The notes under the pieces are model-generated. The model had not been told where the DNA came from, did not search any database, and was given only the letters and a program-made list of their open reading frames with translations. This document shows positions 1 through 7,847 of a stretch of 12,994 nucleotides of DNA, one piece after another. How positions within the stretch are numbered: position 1 is the first letter of the stretch; every line of letters begins with the position of its first letter. The stretch covers positions 17,337 through 30,330 of the forward strand of contig NYVB01000075.1 of the NCBI GenBank assembly GCA_002684315.1, written 5' to 3'. The position numbers were made by a program, and so were the translations under genes. Source of the DNA: Planctomycetaceae bacterium (GTDB taxonomy: Bacteria > Planctomycetota > Phycisphaerae > Phycisphaerales > SM1A02).

Positions 1-478
<478 letters not shown>

Positions 479-482
<4 letters not shown>

Positions 483-580
483 GAGAGGCGTGCCACGTCT
501 TCTGCAGAGGGTCTCACCTGTTTGATGAATTTTTCCCCTCGGATCCGTTTGGGTGGTTTCTTACCCGGCTGTCGCCGCAC
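479..580 (-). CDS. Possible 33-residue very basic ORF, GTG start
   Basis: On the minus strand a GTG at 580 opens a 33-codon frame ending in TGA at 479-481. The product is strongly basic in its first two thirds (it contains KKPPKRIRGEKFIKQ) and ends AEDVARLS. A CATAAT hexamer at 590-595 (minus strand) would, as a -10 element, place transcription start at about 582-584, making the message nearly leaderless. No family is recognised. A frame of this length is not statistically convincing, and the same transcript could simply be the 5' leader of proS, which starts 150 bases further on. The stop falls at the right-hand edge of the prenyltransferase remnant. Confidence 0.15.
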
Positions 581-667
581 TGCCCCGCGATTATGCTAAC
601 CATCGCAGTGGGACATTCGATCGATTGAAGGGGCGCCAAAGGTTTGCTTGGCCGATTCTCAGAACCG

Positions 668-693
668 TGTGACAGAAACATGACTTGTGACAG
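668..693 (+). repeat. Direct repeat of TGTGACAG, 18 bp apart, upstream of rfbD-like gene
   Basis: Two exact copies of TGTGACAG lie at 668-675 and 686-693, 18 bp start to start, that is just under two helical turns apart. They end 27 bases before the ATG at 721 and precede a T-run (699-704). The spacing and position would suit a regulator binding two half-sites on nearly the same DNA face, but no matching repressor is identified and the repeat is short. The rest of 483-667 shows no gene I can support beyond the small ORF noted, and no clear sigma-70 promoter. Confidence 0.25.
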
Positions 694-720
694 GCAGCTT
701 TTTTCGTTGAGGATGAAAAG

Positions 721-1605
721 ATGAAAGCACTCGTGACAGGATCGGCTGGCATGCTGGGATCGGCCGTGATCGACACATTGCGTGCCGCCCGATGTGAGAT
801 CGTGGCGACGGGTCGATCGGTACGGGGAAAGGCTGTGTTGCCGATGGATGTCCAGGACTGGGATTCAGTGCGCGCGACGGTCCGCGAGCACAAGCCAGAT
901 CTGGTTCTGCATCTGGCGGCTGAAACCAATGTGGATCTCTGCGAGCAGGACCCCGACCACGCTCATGCGATCAATGTCTCTGGGACGCAGAACATCGTCC
1001 GGGCTTGTGGTGAACAGGACGTGGTGATGGTCTATGTCAGCACGGCCAATGTCTTTGACGGCGAGAAACGGGAGCCTTACACCGAATACGACACCCCTGG
1101 TTCGGTCAATGTCTATGGACAATCGAAACATGCCGGGGAATGCATCGTCGAAGAGTCGCTCAACCGTTATTTCATCTTTCGAGCCGGTTGGATGGTGGGG
1201 GGATGGGAGATCGATAAGAAATTCGTCTACACCATGATCCAGCTGTGCCGTGAACGGAAGGAATTGAGAGTGGTCGATGATAAATTCGGCAGTCCGACTT
1301 TCACCGCGGATTTCGCTTCCCATATGATGACCGTGGTAGATTCCGGTCGTTACGGTCTCTACCATCTCGCCAACAACGGTACGGCATCCCGCTGGGAAAT
1401 CGCCACGGAAATCGTCAAGGGACTGGGCAAGATCGGTGAAATTGATGTCGTCCCCATCTCGTCGGCGGAATTCCCACTGCCGGCTCCAAGGCCTCGATCC
1501 GAGATGATACAGAACCTGAAATTGCAGCAGCTTGGTCTGGATGAGATGCCGCATTGGAAGGACGCACTGCGCGATTATCTCGACAAGAATAAGGATAAAG
1601 AGTGA
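721..1605 (+). CDS. rfbD: dTDP-4-dehydrorhamnose reductase-like NAD(P)-dependent sugar-nucleotide reductase (RmlD/RfbD family)
   Basis: The protein has 294 residues, the usual length of RmlD, an extended short-chain dehydrogenase that makes dTDP-L-rhamnose for surface polysaccharide. The N-terminus carries the Rossmann dinucleotide motif GSAGMLG (7-13). Next come LHLAAETNVDLCEQDP, typical of RmlD (family form AAxTxVDxAE), and VYVSTANVFDG. The catalytic YxxxK is Y132-G-Q-S-K136. Later segments GSPTFTADFA and GLYHLANNG match the RmlD substrate domain. A Shine-Dalgarno GAGG lies 8 bases before the ATG. The stop overlaps the start of the prenyltransferase gene, so the two are probably co-translated. 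No other rhamnose-pathway gene (rfbA, rfbB, rfbC) is in the window, so the exact sugar substrate is inferred from family only. Confidence 0.85.
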   Translation: MKALVTGSAGMLGSAVIDTLRAARCEIVATGRSVRGKAVLPMDVQDWDSVRATVREHKPDLVLHLAAETNVDLCEQDPDHAHAINVSGTQNIVRACGEQDVVMVYVSTANVFDGEKREPYTEYDTPGSVNVYGQSKHAGECIVEESLNRYFIFRAGWMVGGWEIDKKFVYTMIQLCRERKELRVVDDKFGSPTFTADFASHMMTVVDSGRYGLYHLANNGTASRWEIATEIVKGLGKIGEIDVVPISSAEFPLPAPRPRSEMIQNLKLQQLGLDEMPHWKDALRDYLDKNKDKE

Positions 1606-2519
1606 GTCAGCAGGACGCTCTTCACAAGCTGAGGATCATCGCCGCGGACATCAAGCTGGCTCACAGCGTGTTCGCGCTGCCCTTCGCGATTCTTGGTGCC
1701 TTTCTCGCGGCTTCGGCGCAGGAAACCGGAATTTCCTGGGGCCGGTTCAGCCTTCAACTGGGACTCATCGTTCTTGCCATGGTGTTCGCGAGAACTGCGG
1801 CGATGCTGGCGAACAGGATTCTCGATGCCGGACTTGATGCGGGAAATCCTCGTACCAGCGGGCGTGCGATTCCATCAGGACGGCTTTCGCGGCGCGATGG
1901 AATCGTCGCATGGATCATTGCGTTCTGTCTGTTCCTCGTGGTGTGCGCCCTGTTCGGTCTCTTCTTCGCCAACTGGTGGCCCCTGTGGCTGGGCATTCCG
2001 GTCATTCTCTGGATCTCGCTCTACGGACTCGCCAAGAGATTCACCCAGTTCTGCCATGTCTGGCTCGGGTCCAGCCTGGCTCTCAGCCCGCTTGCCGCCG
2101 CCATCGCGATCGACCCCTCAGCTCTCACCGACTCCTCGGCCATCTGGCTCCTCGCGTTGATGGTTCTGCTCTGGGTCGCCGGCTTCGATGTGATCTACGC
2201 CCTCCAGGATGTCGAGGTCGATTCACGAGACGGACTGCGTTCGATGCCCAGCAGCCTGGGCGTGTCCGGTGCTCTGGCGGTTGCGCGGGTGATGCACATC
2301 GCTTCTGTCCTCGCTCTCCTCGGGGTGGTCTGGGTGGTCCCTCAATTCGGAAGTCTGATGCTTGCCGCGGTGGGCATGATGAGCGTGCTACTTCTCGTCG
2401 AGCACCTCACGGTACGCCGTTGGGGCACCTCGAAGATGGCATTGACATTCTTCACCCTCAATGGTGTTGTATCCTGCATCGTCGGACTCGCCGGAGTCCT
2501 CGACATCACCCTTCTCTGA
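1602..2519 (+). CDS. mqnP: UbiA-family polyprenyltransferase, MqnP-like (menaquinone, futalosine route)
   Basis: This integral membrane enzyme attaches a polyprenyl tail to an aromatic ring during quinone synthesis. The 305 residues are mostly hydrophobic helices. The first Asp-rich motif is N71-R-I-L-D75-A-G-L-D79-A-G-N (NxxxDxxxD), followed by PRTSGRAIPSGRLS. The second is YALQD203-V-E-V-D207 followed by SRDGLRSMPSSLG. Together these bind Mg-prenyl diphosphate. The YxxQDxxxDxxxGLxSxP form is typical of the UbiA-like subgroup that includes MqnP of the futalosine menaquinone pathway, the expected quinone route in planctomycetes. A role in ubiquinone synthesis is less likely. The start is a GTG sharing bases with the upstream TGA, and AAGGA lies 6 bases before it. 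A decayed copy of its 5' end lies at 373-482. The specific pathway is inference; membership of the family is secure. Confidence 0.88.
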   Translation: MSQQDALHKLRIIAADIKLAHSVFALPFAILGAFLAASAQETGISWGRFSLQLGLIVLAMVFARTAAMLANRILDAGLDAGNPRTSGRAIPSGRLSRRDGIVAWIIAFCLFLVVCALFGLFFANWWPLWLGIPVILWISLYGLAKRFTQFCHVWLGSSLALSPLAAAIAIDPSALTDSSAIWLLALMVLLWVAGFDVIYALQDVEVDSRDGLRSMPSSLGVSGALAVARVMHIASVLALLGVVWVVPQFGSLMLAAVGMMSVLLLVEHLTVRRWGTSKMALTFFTLNGVVSCIVGLAGVLDITLL

Positions 2520-2530
2520 TCGGAGTGACC

Positions 2531-3436
2531 ATGAAGAAGTTTCTTGTTCGAGGATTCATCGGCATCGTGGCTCTGATCGTCATCGTGATTCTTCTGGTGA
2601 TGTTCTTCATCAATTCGATCGCCAAATCCGCGATCACGAGCGCAGGATCCAGCACTCTCGGAGTGGACACCTCGCTTGATTCCATCAGCATCGGCCTTTT
2701 TTCTGGTCATTCGTCGATCGACGGGTTGGCGGTCGCCAATCCCAAGGGCTTCGACGGTGATTTTCTGGATCTCTCCGAGGGTGTCCTCGATGTCAACCTC
2801 GCGAGTCTTCTCGGCGACGTGGTCGAAGTGAAAGAGGTCGGACTCGACGGATTGCAGATTCAGTTCATCCAGAAGATCGACGGAAGCAACGTCAACAAGA
2901 TCCTCGACAACGTCAAGACGTCCTCGAAGGCCACGCCCGAGAAACCCTCCAAGGACGATGCCTCCTCCGACTCATCTCGCAGGTTCATCATCGACGAACT
3001 GAGGGTCACCAACGTCAAGGTCTCCGTCGCGGTCGAACCCATCTCGAAGGCGACCGCACCCTCCACGATCACGATCAACAAGATCATCATCAAGAACATC
3101 GGGAAGAAGCAGAACGGCGCGGATCTCGATCAACTCATGGCCATCGTCGTCCAGTCGGTGGTTGATGCGGTCATCAAGGCGGCACCATCCGAAATCCCCG
3201 CGATCATGATGCAGGGAATCGAGGGCGGACTCTCGAATCTGACGTCCTTCGACTTCGGTGATGTTCAGTTCGATGGGGGGAAGGGGCTTCAGAACGTGGT
3301 GAAGTCGATCTCCGACATTGGCAAGTCATCCGGTGCCAAGGATGTCTCCGACACCCTGAAGGGAATCGGCGAGGGGATCGGCGACCTGTTCAACGGTGGT
3401 GACAAGAAGGACTCACCAGAGAAGACGGCGGATTGA
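2531..3436 (+). CDS. AsmA-like membrane-anchored periplasmic protein
   Basis: The 301-residue product starts MKKFLVRG and has one N-terminal membrane helix (about 7-28), so most of the chain should be periplasmic. After the anchor comes a pattern seen in AsmA/DUF748-type proteins. It has LGVDTSLDSISIGLFSGH, then IDGLAVANPKGF, LDLSEGVLDVNLASLLGD, VEVKEVGLDGLQIQF and a short NVNKILDNVK segment. A Ser/Lys/Asp-rich linker follows (about 130-155), then a second beta-rich part starting FIIDELRVTNVKV. The C-terminus is Gly/Asp/Lys-rich and looks disordered. AsmA relatives act in outer-membrane lipid or protein homeostasis, but no function is established for this subgroup. A Shine-Dalgarno GGAG sits 5 bases before the ATG, 11 bases after the prenyltransferase stop, so it is likely the third gene of that operon. 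The frame stays open far upstream inside the prenyltransferase gene, but that extension is not real. Confidence 0.8.
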   Translation: MKKFLVRGFIGIVALIVIVILLVMFFINSIAKSAITSAGSSTLGVDTSLDSISIGLFSGHSSIDGLAVANPKGFDGDFLDLSEGVLDVNLASLLGDVVEVKEVGLDGLQIQFIQKIDGSNVNKILDNVKTSSKATPEKPSKDDASSDSSRRFIIDELRVTNVKVSVAVEPISKATAPSTITINKIIIKNIGKKQNGADLDQLMAIVVQSVVDAVIKAAPSEIPAIMMQGIEGGLSNLTSFDFGDVQFDGGKGLQNVVKSISDIGKSSGAKDVSDTLKGIGEGIGDLFNGGDKKDSPEKTAD

Positions 3437-3464
3437 TGCCGAGGCCCCTGTGGGTCTGGTCTTC

Positions 3465-3482
3465 GAATCACTCCGGTGATTC
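3465..3482. terminator. Hairpin between convergent genes, possible bidirectional terminator
   Basis: A perfect 7-bp stem, GAATCAC paired with GTGATTC, encloses a TCCG tetraloop. It lies between the convergent AsmA-like gene and metG, and covers the metG stop codon (3468-3470). There is no T-run on either side, so an intrinsic terminator of classic form is not shown. It could act as a 3' end stabiliser or as a Rho-independent site with poor U-tract. Confidence 0.3.
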
Positions 3483-5021
3483 TGTGAACTCGACTCTCGG
3501 AAACAATGCGACCTTTTCGATTTCGGTTCCGTCTTGAAGGCGTCCCCAGATGCATTCCGCACCGACGTCACCGCTTCCTTCACCCAGGTTCCATGCCGAT
3601 CGGAGTGATCCCATCCTGGTGGGCATGACGGGTTCCAGCAGACAGCATGCGATCCGTATCGCCTCCGCACACCGGTACAGGATGTCGTTCACGCGTTGCG
3701 CAGACTCGGGATTCTTCGCGAGCTTGAAAGGTTCCGTGTCATTGATGAAGTTGTCGACCTGGCGAACGATCTTCATCGCCTCCGAGATCGAACCCGAGAG
3801 ATCGAAGTCCTTCATCGACTCGAGCGATGCCTCCACCCTCTCCTTGGTGAGGACCTGCCAATCGACGTCGTCTCCCACCAACGTGCCCGAGTCCTTCGGA
3901 CACAGTCCACCGCAGTATTTTCCAATCATGGCGGAGGTTCGGCTGGCGCAGTTTCCGATGGTGTTCACCAGATCCGTCGTGTAGGTCTCGTGGAAATGAG
4001 ACCGCGAGAAATCGGAATCCGTCGCACCCAGGGGGCCCTGGGTCGCGAGGAAATACCGAAGTGAATCCTGTCCGTAGGAGTCCATGTAGTTCTGCAGTTG
4101 CTCAAGATCGATGAAGTTTCCCAGTGACTTCGACATCTTCTGTCCTTCACTGATCCAGAAGGAGTGTGCGTAGATGCAGCCCGGTTGTTCAAGTCCCAAC
4201 GCCATCAGCACTGCCGGCCATATCACGGCATGGAACCAGAGAATCTCCTTGCCGATCACGTGGTAGTCGGCCGGCCAGTACCTGGATCTCTCACCCATGG
4301 GTGTTTCACACATCCCGACGCCGGTGGCGTAGTTCATCAAGGCGTCGATCCAGACGTAGATGACGTGTTCTTCGTCACCGGGAAAAGGGATGCCCCATTC
4401 GAAATTCGTTCTCGTGATGGGAACGTCCTGGAGACCACCGCGCAATCTTCCCAGAACCTCGTTGCGTCTTGCTCCCGGTTTCACGAAGTCCGGTCGTTCG
4501 TCGAACAACTTTTCCAGACGTTCCTGATAGGCACTTAGACGGAAAAAGTAATTCGTCTGAGTCGCTCGAACCAGAGGCTTCTGTGAGATCGGTGACTTGT
4601 ATTCCAGTTCCTTCGCCTTCGTCTCAGTGTGGTACTCCTCCTGCCCTTCGTCGTACCACCCTTCGAATTCGCCGAGGTAGACGTCTCCCGATTCGAGAAG
4701 TCGTGTGACGGCGGTCTGCACCTGATTCACGTGTCGGTCCTGGGTCGTTCTGATGAAGTCGTCGTAGGTCAGTCCGAACAGGTCCATCACCTTGCGAAAT
4801 TCGAAGGCATTCTCATCCGCAAGTTCCTGGGGGGAGATTCCCCTTTCTCGTGCGGACTTCTCGACCTTGAGCCCATGTTCATCAGTCCCCGTCAGGAAGA
4901 AGACATCTTCACCTCGGGCACGCATCGATCTCGCCCAGATGTCGCACAGAGTCGTGGTGTAGGCATGGCCGATGTGTGGCTTGTCGTTGACGTAGTAGAT
5001 CGGTGTGGTGATGTAGGCCAT
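3468..5021 (-). CDS. metG: Methionyl-tRNA synthetase
   Basis: This class I synthetase charges tRNA-Met and initiator tRNA. From the chosen start it has 517 residues, a short form with no C-terminal tRNA-binding (EMAP-II-like) domain. The N-terminus MAYITTPIYYVNDKPHIGH holds the HIGH signature at 16-19. GTDEHGLKVEKSA follows, and the KMSKS loop is at 295-299. Other MetRS landmarks are NYFFRLSAYQERL and HVIYVWIDALMNYATGVG. The connective insert (GWYDEGQEEYHTETKAKEL) has no cysteine, so the zinc knuckle of the E. coli and Thermus enzymes is absent. An ATG at 5075 is in frame, with GGGAG 7 bases before it. I prefer 5021 because family proteins start next to the YITTP strand and the 18 extra codons include AGA twice and other codons unlike the gene body. 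However, 5021 itself lacks a clear Shine-Dalgarno, so 5075 remains possible. Confidence 0.95.
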   Translation of the reverse strand: MAYITTPIYYVNDKPHIGHAYTTTLCDIWARSMRARGEDVFFLTGTDEHGLKVEKSARERGISPQELADENAFEFRKVMDLFGLTYDDFIRTTQDRHVNQVQTAVTRLLESGDVYLGEFEGWYDEGQEEYHTETKAKELEYKSPISQKPLVRATQTNYFFRLSAYQERLEKLFDERPDFVKPGARRNEVLGRLRGGLQDVPITRTNFEWGIPFPGDEEHVIYVWIDALMNYATGVGMCETPMGERSRYWPADYHVIGKEILWFHAVIWPAVLMALGLEQPGCIYAHSFWISEGQKMSKSLGNFIDLEQLQNYMDSYGQDSLRYFLATQGPLGATDSDFSRSHFHETYTTDLVNTIGNCASRTSAMIGKYCGGLCPKDSGTLVGDDVDWQVLTKERVEASLESMKDFDLSGSISEAMKIVRQVDNFINDTEPFKLAKNPESAQRVNDILYRCAEAIRIACCLLEPVMPTRMGSLRSAWNLGEGSGDVGAECIWGRLQDGTEIEKVALFPRVEFTESPE

Positions 5022-5098
5022 CGTGTTCTGTCTGCCTTGTCTCTGAAGAGCGATTCCGTTCGAATATGGAGACATCGAGGGACTCCCGATCTACCATG

Positions 5099-5119
5099 GA
5101 TCTCATTCTACGTGAGATC
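5099..5119. promoter_or_regulatory. Inverted repeat in the divergent metG / membrane-protein intergenic region
   Basis: Arms GATCTCA (5099-5105) and TGAGATC (5113-5119) form a perfect 7-bp inverted repeat with a 7-base spacer. On the minus strand the spacer region contains TAGAAT (5105-5110), a good -10 hexamer that would give a leader of about 20 bases to the upstream metG ATG at 5075. No convincing -35 element is seen. The right arm ends 5 bases before the ATG at 5125, so it may be an operator for metG, an RNA hairpin near that start, or chance. Confidence 0.25.
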
Positions 5120-5124
5120 ACCGC

Positions 5125-5856
5125 ATGAACCCAGAATCATCACCACGCCGGGCTTCGAGAAAAAGTGGCCAGAAAGCGAATCCGCTGGCTGTCTTCGGTG
5201 TTGTTCTCATCGTGCTCTTCTCGATCCTGCTGGGCGTCCTCGGCCCTCGCGTCACGGACTATCGTCGCGGCCAGTTCGTCTCTGGGCAGCCGGTCGCCGA
5301 TCTTCTTGAAGGAATACCATCGGTGTATTCACGCACGCTGCAGAAGATGGCCAGAAGTGTGAGACGTTCGTCCTCCAGACCAGCGCCTGTGTCCGATGAC
5401 GCCCTCGAGCGATTGGTACGGGACCGCTTCGGTTCGGTTGATCCACCCTTTCTTCCACGTTCTTCGACCTTCGAGATCCTGGCAGTCGACGACAACGTCG
5501 ATCTGACCGCCCTGCGTCGGTCAGATGAGAGCTCTGAGTCGGGTTTCTCCGTGTTCTACCTCCCCGGTGAAAACGACTCCGGTGCCGGTGATGGGGTCGT
5601 CCTGCTGGTTCAAAGTCTGGCTGAAAACCCTCAGGTGATCTACCTGCGTGACGAGTTCGGGACCCCCAGGACGCTTGAGGAGGGTGCCATTCACCGTGAT
5701 CTGGTGGATGTCATCGGTGCTCAATTGAGTCTCGCCTTCTGGGTCGTGGATGGTTTCTTCTATGTTCTCGCCGCATCAGATCCTGAACGACTCGATGACT
5801 ATCTGGACGCACTCGACCTCGCTCCTGCGATCGAAGAGCCGATTTACAGTGTCTGA
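5125..5856 (+). CDS. Single-pass membrane protein of unknown function
   Basis: I do not recognise a family. The 243-residue product has a basic, Ser/Arg-rich cytoplasmic N-terminus (RRASRKSGQK), one membrane helix at about 20-40 (PLAVFGVVLIVLFSILLGVL), and a mixed alpha/beta periplasmic part of about 200 residues. Within that part, VSDDALERLVRDRFG looks helical, and VFYLPG, VVLLVQSL and VIYLRDEFGTPRT look like beta strands. The last 30 residues are acidic. It starts close to metG on the other strand, and the next gene (the secreted TPR protein) follows after 81 bases in the same direction, so the two may form a unit. The Shine-Dalgarno is weak. In 5857-5937 I see no gene and no hairpin of note. 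Confidence 0.7.
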   Translation: MNPESSPRRASRKSGQKANPLAVFGVVLIVLFSILLGVLGPRVTDYRRGQFVSGQPVADLLEGIPSVYSRTLQKMARSVRRSSSRPAPVSDDALERLVRDRFGSVDPPFLPRSSTFEILAVDDNVDLTALRRSDESSESGFSVFYLPGENDSGAGDGVVLLVQSLAENPQVIYLRDEFGTPRTLEEGAIHRDLVDVIGAQLSLAFWVVDGFFYVLAASDPERLDDYLDALDLAPAIEEPIYSV

Positions 5857-5937
5857 GACCGATCCCTCGCTCTTTGCTCTTCTACAAGCGTGGCGAACCG
5901 ATAAAGTAGGGGTCACCATCACCTGGAGCTCTCGCCC

Positions 5938-7686
5938 ATGTCCCATCGCCCTTCATCTCTTCGATCGTTTCTTTCGTGCACGTGCTTGTCTCTGACAATC
6001 GCCCTGCCTGCGCTTTGTGTCTCCCGGGGACACGCTCAGAACGCACTTCAGAATGATCTCGGTGGTTCGAATGGAAATGCACTGGACAACAATTTGAAGA
6101 TGAATTCCGCGGGCCAGCGCATGCGTGGAAACAACGCGAACACCCAACGGAACTACGGCCTCGGTAATCTTGGTGTGACCGGAGGGCTTGCCGGTGGTCG
6201 GAACTTCCGACTTGATGACGAAGCTCGTCAACTCGGCCTTGAAGACAGTTATCTCGGAGTGAACGACTTCCGGGGGCAACTCGGAAGCGACGACATCTTC
6301 AACGAGCTTCAAGGTTCGGCCTTGTCCCAGATCGAATTCGTCACATCCGGCCTGGCCAATCAGAGCTACCTGAACGCTTCTGGTCTTGGGATGTTCGAAT
6401 ATCGCAGGGATTTCACGCAAGCCGAAGGTCCTTACGGCTTCTCTCAGGGAAATCAGATCAATCAGAATCGAATCAGGCTGGATCGCATGTTCGCGTCCAA
6501 TGGTTCCTCCGATCTCTACGACTCGGCGGTCTCTCCAAATTCCATCAGATTCATGCAGATGGAGAACCAAGATGGAAACCCGGTTCCGATCGTCATCGAA
6601 TCGAACGATCTGCAGGGTGTCTATCGAAGGCCGTTGATGTTCTCGAGTGTCGGGTACGGCAGATTGAACACCTTCCAGCGCGCATCACTCCTCGACAGCA
6701 TTTCACGGGGCGAACTCACCAGGGAACAGGTGGGGTCTCCGTACCAGTCATCACAGGACAGGGTGCCAGCTGAATTGTTGCTGAATCCGGACTTTGGAGC
6801 TCCCCAGCCCGAGGCTGGCGTGCGCTTGGGTACCAGTAAGACAATGGACGCCTATCAGAAGGCGATCCGACAGATGGTCGAGACCTATGCCGATCGAGAT
6901 GATGTCTCGATCGCGGTGGATCCCGCCTTGCTGACAGAGATTCAAAATGACCTGGACAGGTTGCGTCGTGTGACATTGGAGGTCAGACCCGACGGAGAGG
7001 GTTCCGACGGCTTCGACCTCGAGTCCTACATCGAAAGTCTCGAAGAGAGTGATGAGCCGACTTCCGAGACGGAAGTCATCTTGCCCGAAAATGAATCGGA
7101 TGAGGAGCGTGACGAACGCATCGAACGCGAAGAACGCGAAGCCTTCATCGATCGATCGCTCGAAATGATTCGAAACGGTGGCTCCATCGATTCCTTTCTT
7201 GAAGGCCAACAAGGCCGAATTCGCACACTCATGGAAAAGGGTGAGGAGCTTCTCCGTCGGGCTTCCTACTTCGATGCCGAACAACGCTTCGATGAGATAC
7301 TCACCATCAATCCCGGAAACCCGCTTGCCCTCCTCGGTCGCGCCACCAGCCAGCTCGGAGCGGGACTCTATCTGTCCACTTCGTTTTCGTTGAAAAAGCT
7401 CTTCACGAACTACCCCGAGATGGCAGGCATGGTTCTGGACGAGCAGTTCCAGCCCAACGTGATCCGACTCAAGATCGCCGAGAACAAGATCAGAACACGC
7501 ATCGATCGTGGGACCGATCTCCCGTCCTACGGGTTGTGTCTTGCTTACGTCGGAAAGCTTCTTGGTGAACCTGAAGTCATCGAAGAGGGGCTCAAGCTCT
7601 TGGACGAGACCGATGGTGACGTGTTCCTGTCTGGTTTTCTGGGCAAGATCTGGTTGGGCGTTGAGCCCTCGGGCACGGAACCCTGA
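5938..7686 (+). CDS. Large secreted protein with TPR-like C-terminal region, function unknown
   Basis: The 582-residue product begins with a signal peptide, a basic n-region and hydrophobic core to about residue 29 with probable cleavage after SRGHA (33). The mature N-terminus is rich in Asn, Gly and Gln (NALQNDLGGSNGNALDNN), then has GLGNLGVTGGLAGGRNFR. The central part is not assigned. A highly charged Glu/Arg segment (about 383-405, containing EERDERIEREERE) is followed by helices resembling tetratricopeptide repeats at about 430-495, such as GEELLRRASYFDAEQRFDEI with NPGNPLALLGRA after it. TPR proteins usually serve as protein-interaction scaffolds, so a periplasmic or surface assembly role is inference. 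GGAG lies 9-10 bases before the ATG. The organisation looks lineage-specific to planctomycetes, from memory only. Confidence 0.75.
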   Translation: MSHRPSSLRSFLSCTCLSLTIALPALCVSRGHAQNALQNDLGGSNGNALDNNLKMNSAGQRMRGNNANTQRNYGLGNLGVTGGLAGGRNFRLDDEARQLGLEDSYLGVNDFRGQLGSDDIFNELQGSALSQIEFVTSGLANQSYLNASGLGMFEYRRDFTQAEGPYGFSQGNQINQNRIRLDRMFASNGSSDLYDSAVSPNSIRFMQMENQDGNPVPIVIESNDLQGVYRRPLMFSSVGYGRLNTFQRASLLDSISRGELTREQVGSPYQSSQDRVPAELLLNPDFGAPQPEAGVRLGTSKTMDAYQKAIRQMVETYADRDDVSIAVDPALLTEIQNDLDRLRRVTLEVRPDGEGSDGFDLESYIESLEESDEPTSETEVILPENESDEERDERIEREEREAFIDRSLEMIRNGGSIDSFLEGQQGRIRTLMEKGEELLRRASYFDAEQRFDEILTINPGNPLALLGRATSQLGAGLYLSTSFSLKKLFTNYPEMAGMVLDEQFQPNVIRLKIAENKIRTRIDRGTDLPSYGLCLAYVGKLLGEPEVIEEGLKLLDETDGDVFLSGFLGKIWLGVEPSGTEP

Positions 7687-7847
7687 CCTTGCTCATGTCA
7701 TCGAATTGAAGTTACCGGCCGTGAATTCGGCATCTCTTACCGATTTCGGTGAAGTGTGTCCCACCTGCACCGAAAGTGCTGCCCTCAAACACTTTGAAAC
7801 CCTTCAGAACCTCATGATGATGACCCTCATCTGCCGATGAAAGTGAT

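Noticed and set aside
865..1554. 229-codon open frame antisense to the rfbD-like gene
   Set aside because: It lies wholly opposite a well-matched reductase gene and its product has no recognisable domain; long antisense frames are common in this base composition.
1910..2530. Upstream extension of the AsmA-like frame
   Set aside because: The open frame runs through the end of the prenyltransferase gene; the translated part is Arg/Pro-rich and unlike a protein, and the ATG at 2531 has a good ribosome site and membrane anchor.
4166..4538. Plus-strand frames of 60-125 codons inside metG
   Set aside because: All lie opposite conserved MetRS sequence including the KMSKS region, and are Arg/Ser-rich composition artefacts.
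5953..6570. 205-codon minus-strand frame opposite the secreted TPR protein
   Set aside because: It has no start signal or recognisable sequence features, and the plus-strand frame has a signal peptide and much longer coding support.
6751..7284. 177-codon minus-strand frame
   Set aside because: Shadow of the secreted TPR-like gene, with no domain evidence.
7687..7847. Short frame with a CPTC motif between the TPR-like gene and the 98-residue gene
   Set aside because: It has no ATG in the gap and continues from an out-of-frame reading of the preceding gene; two cysteines alone do not support a zinc-ribbon protein.
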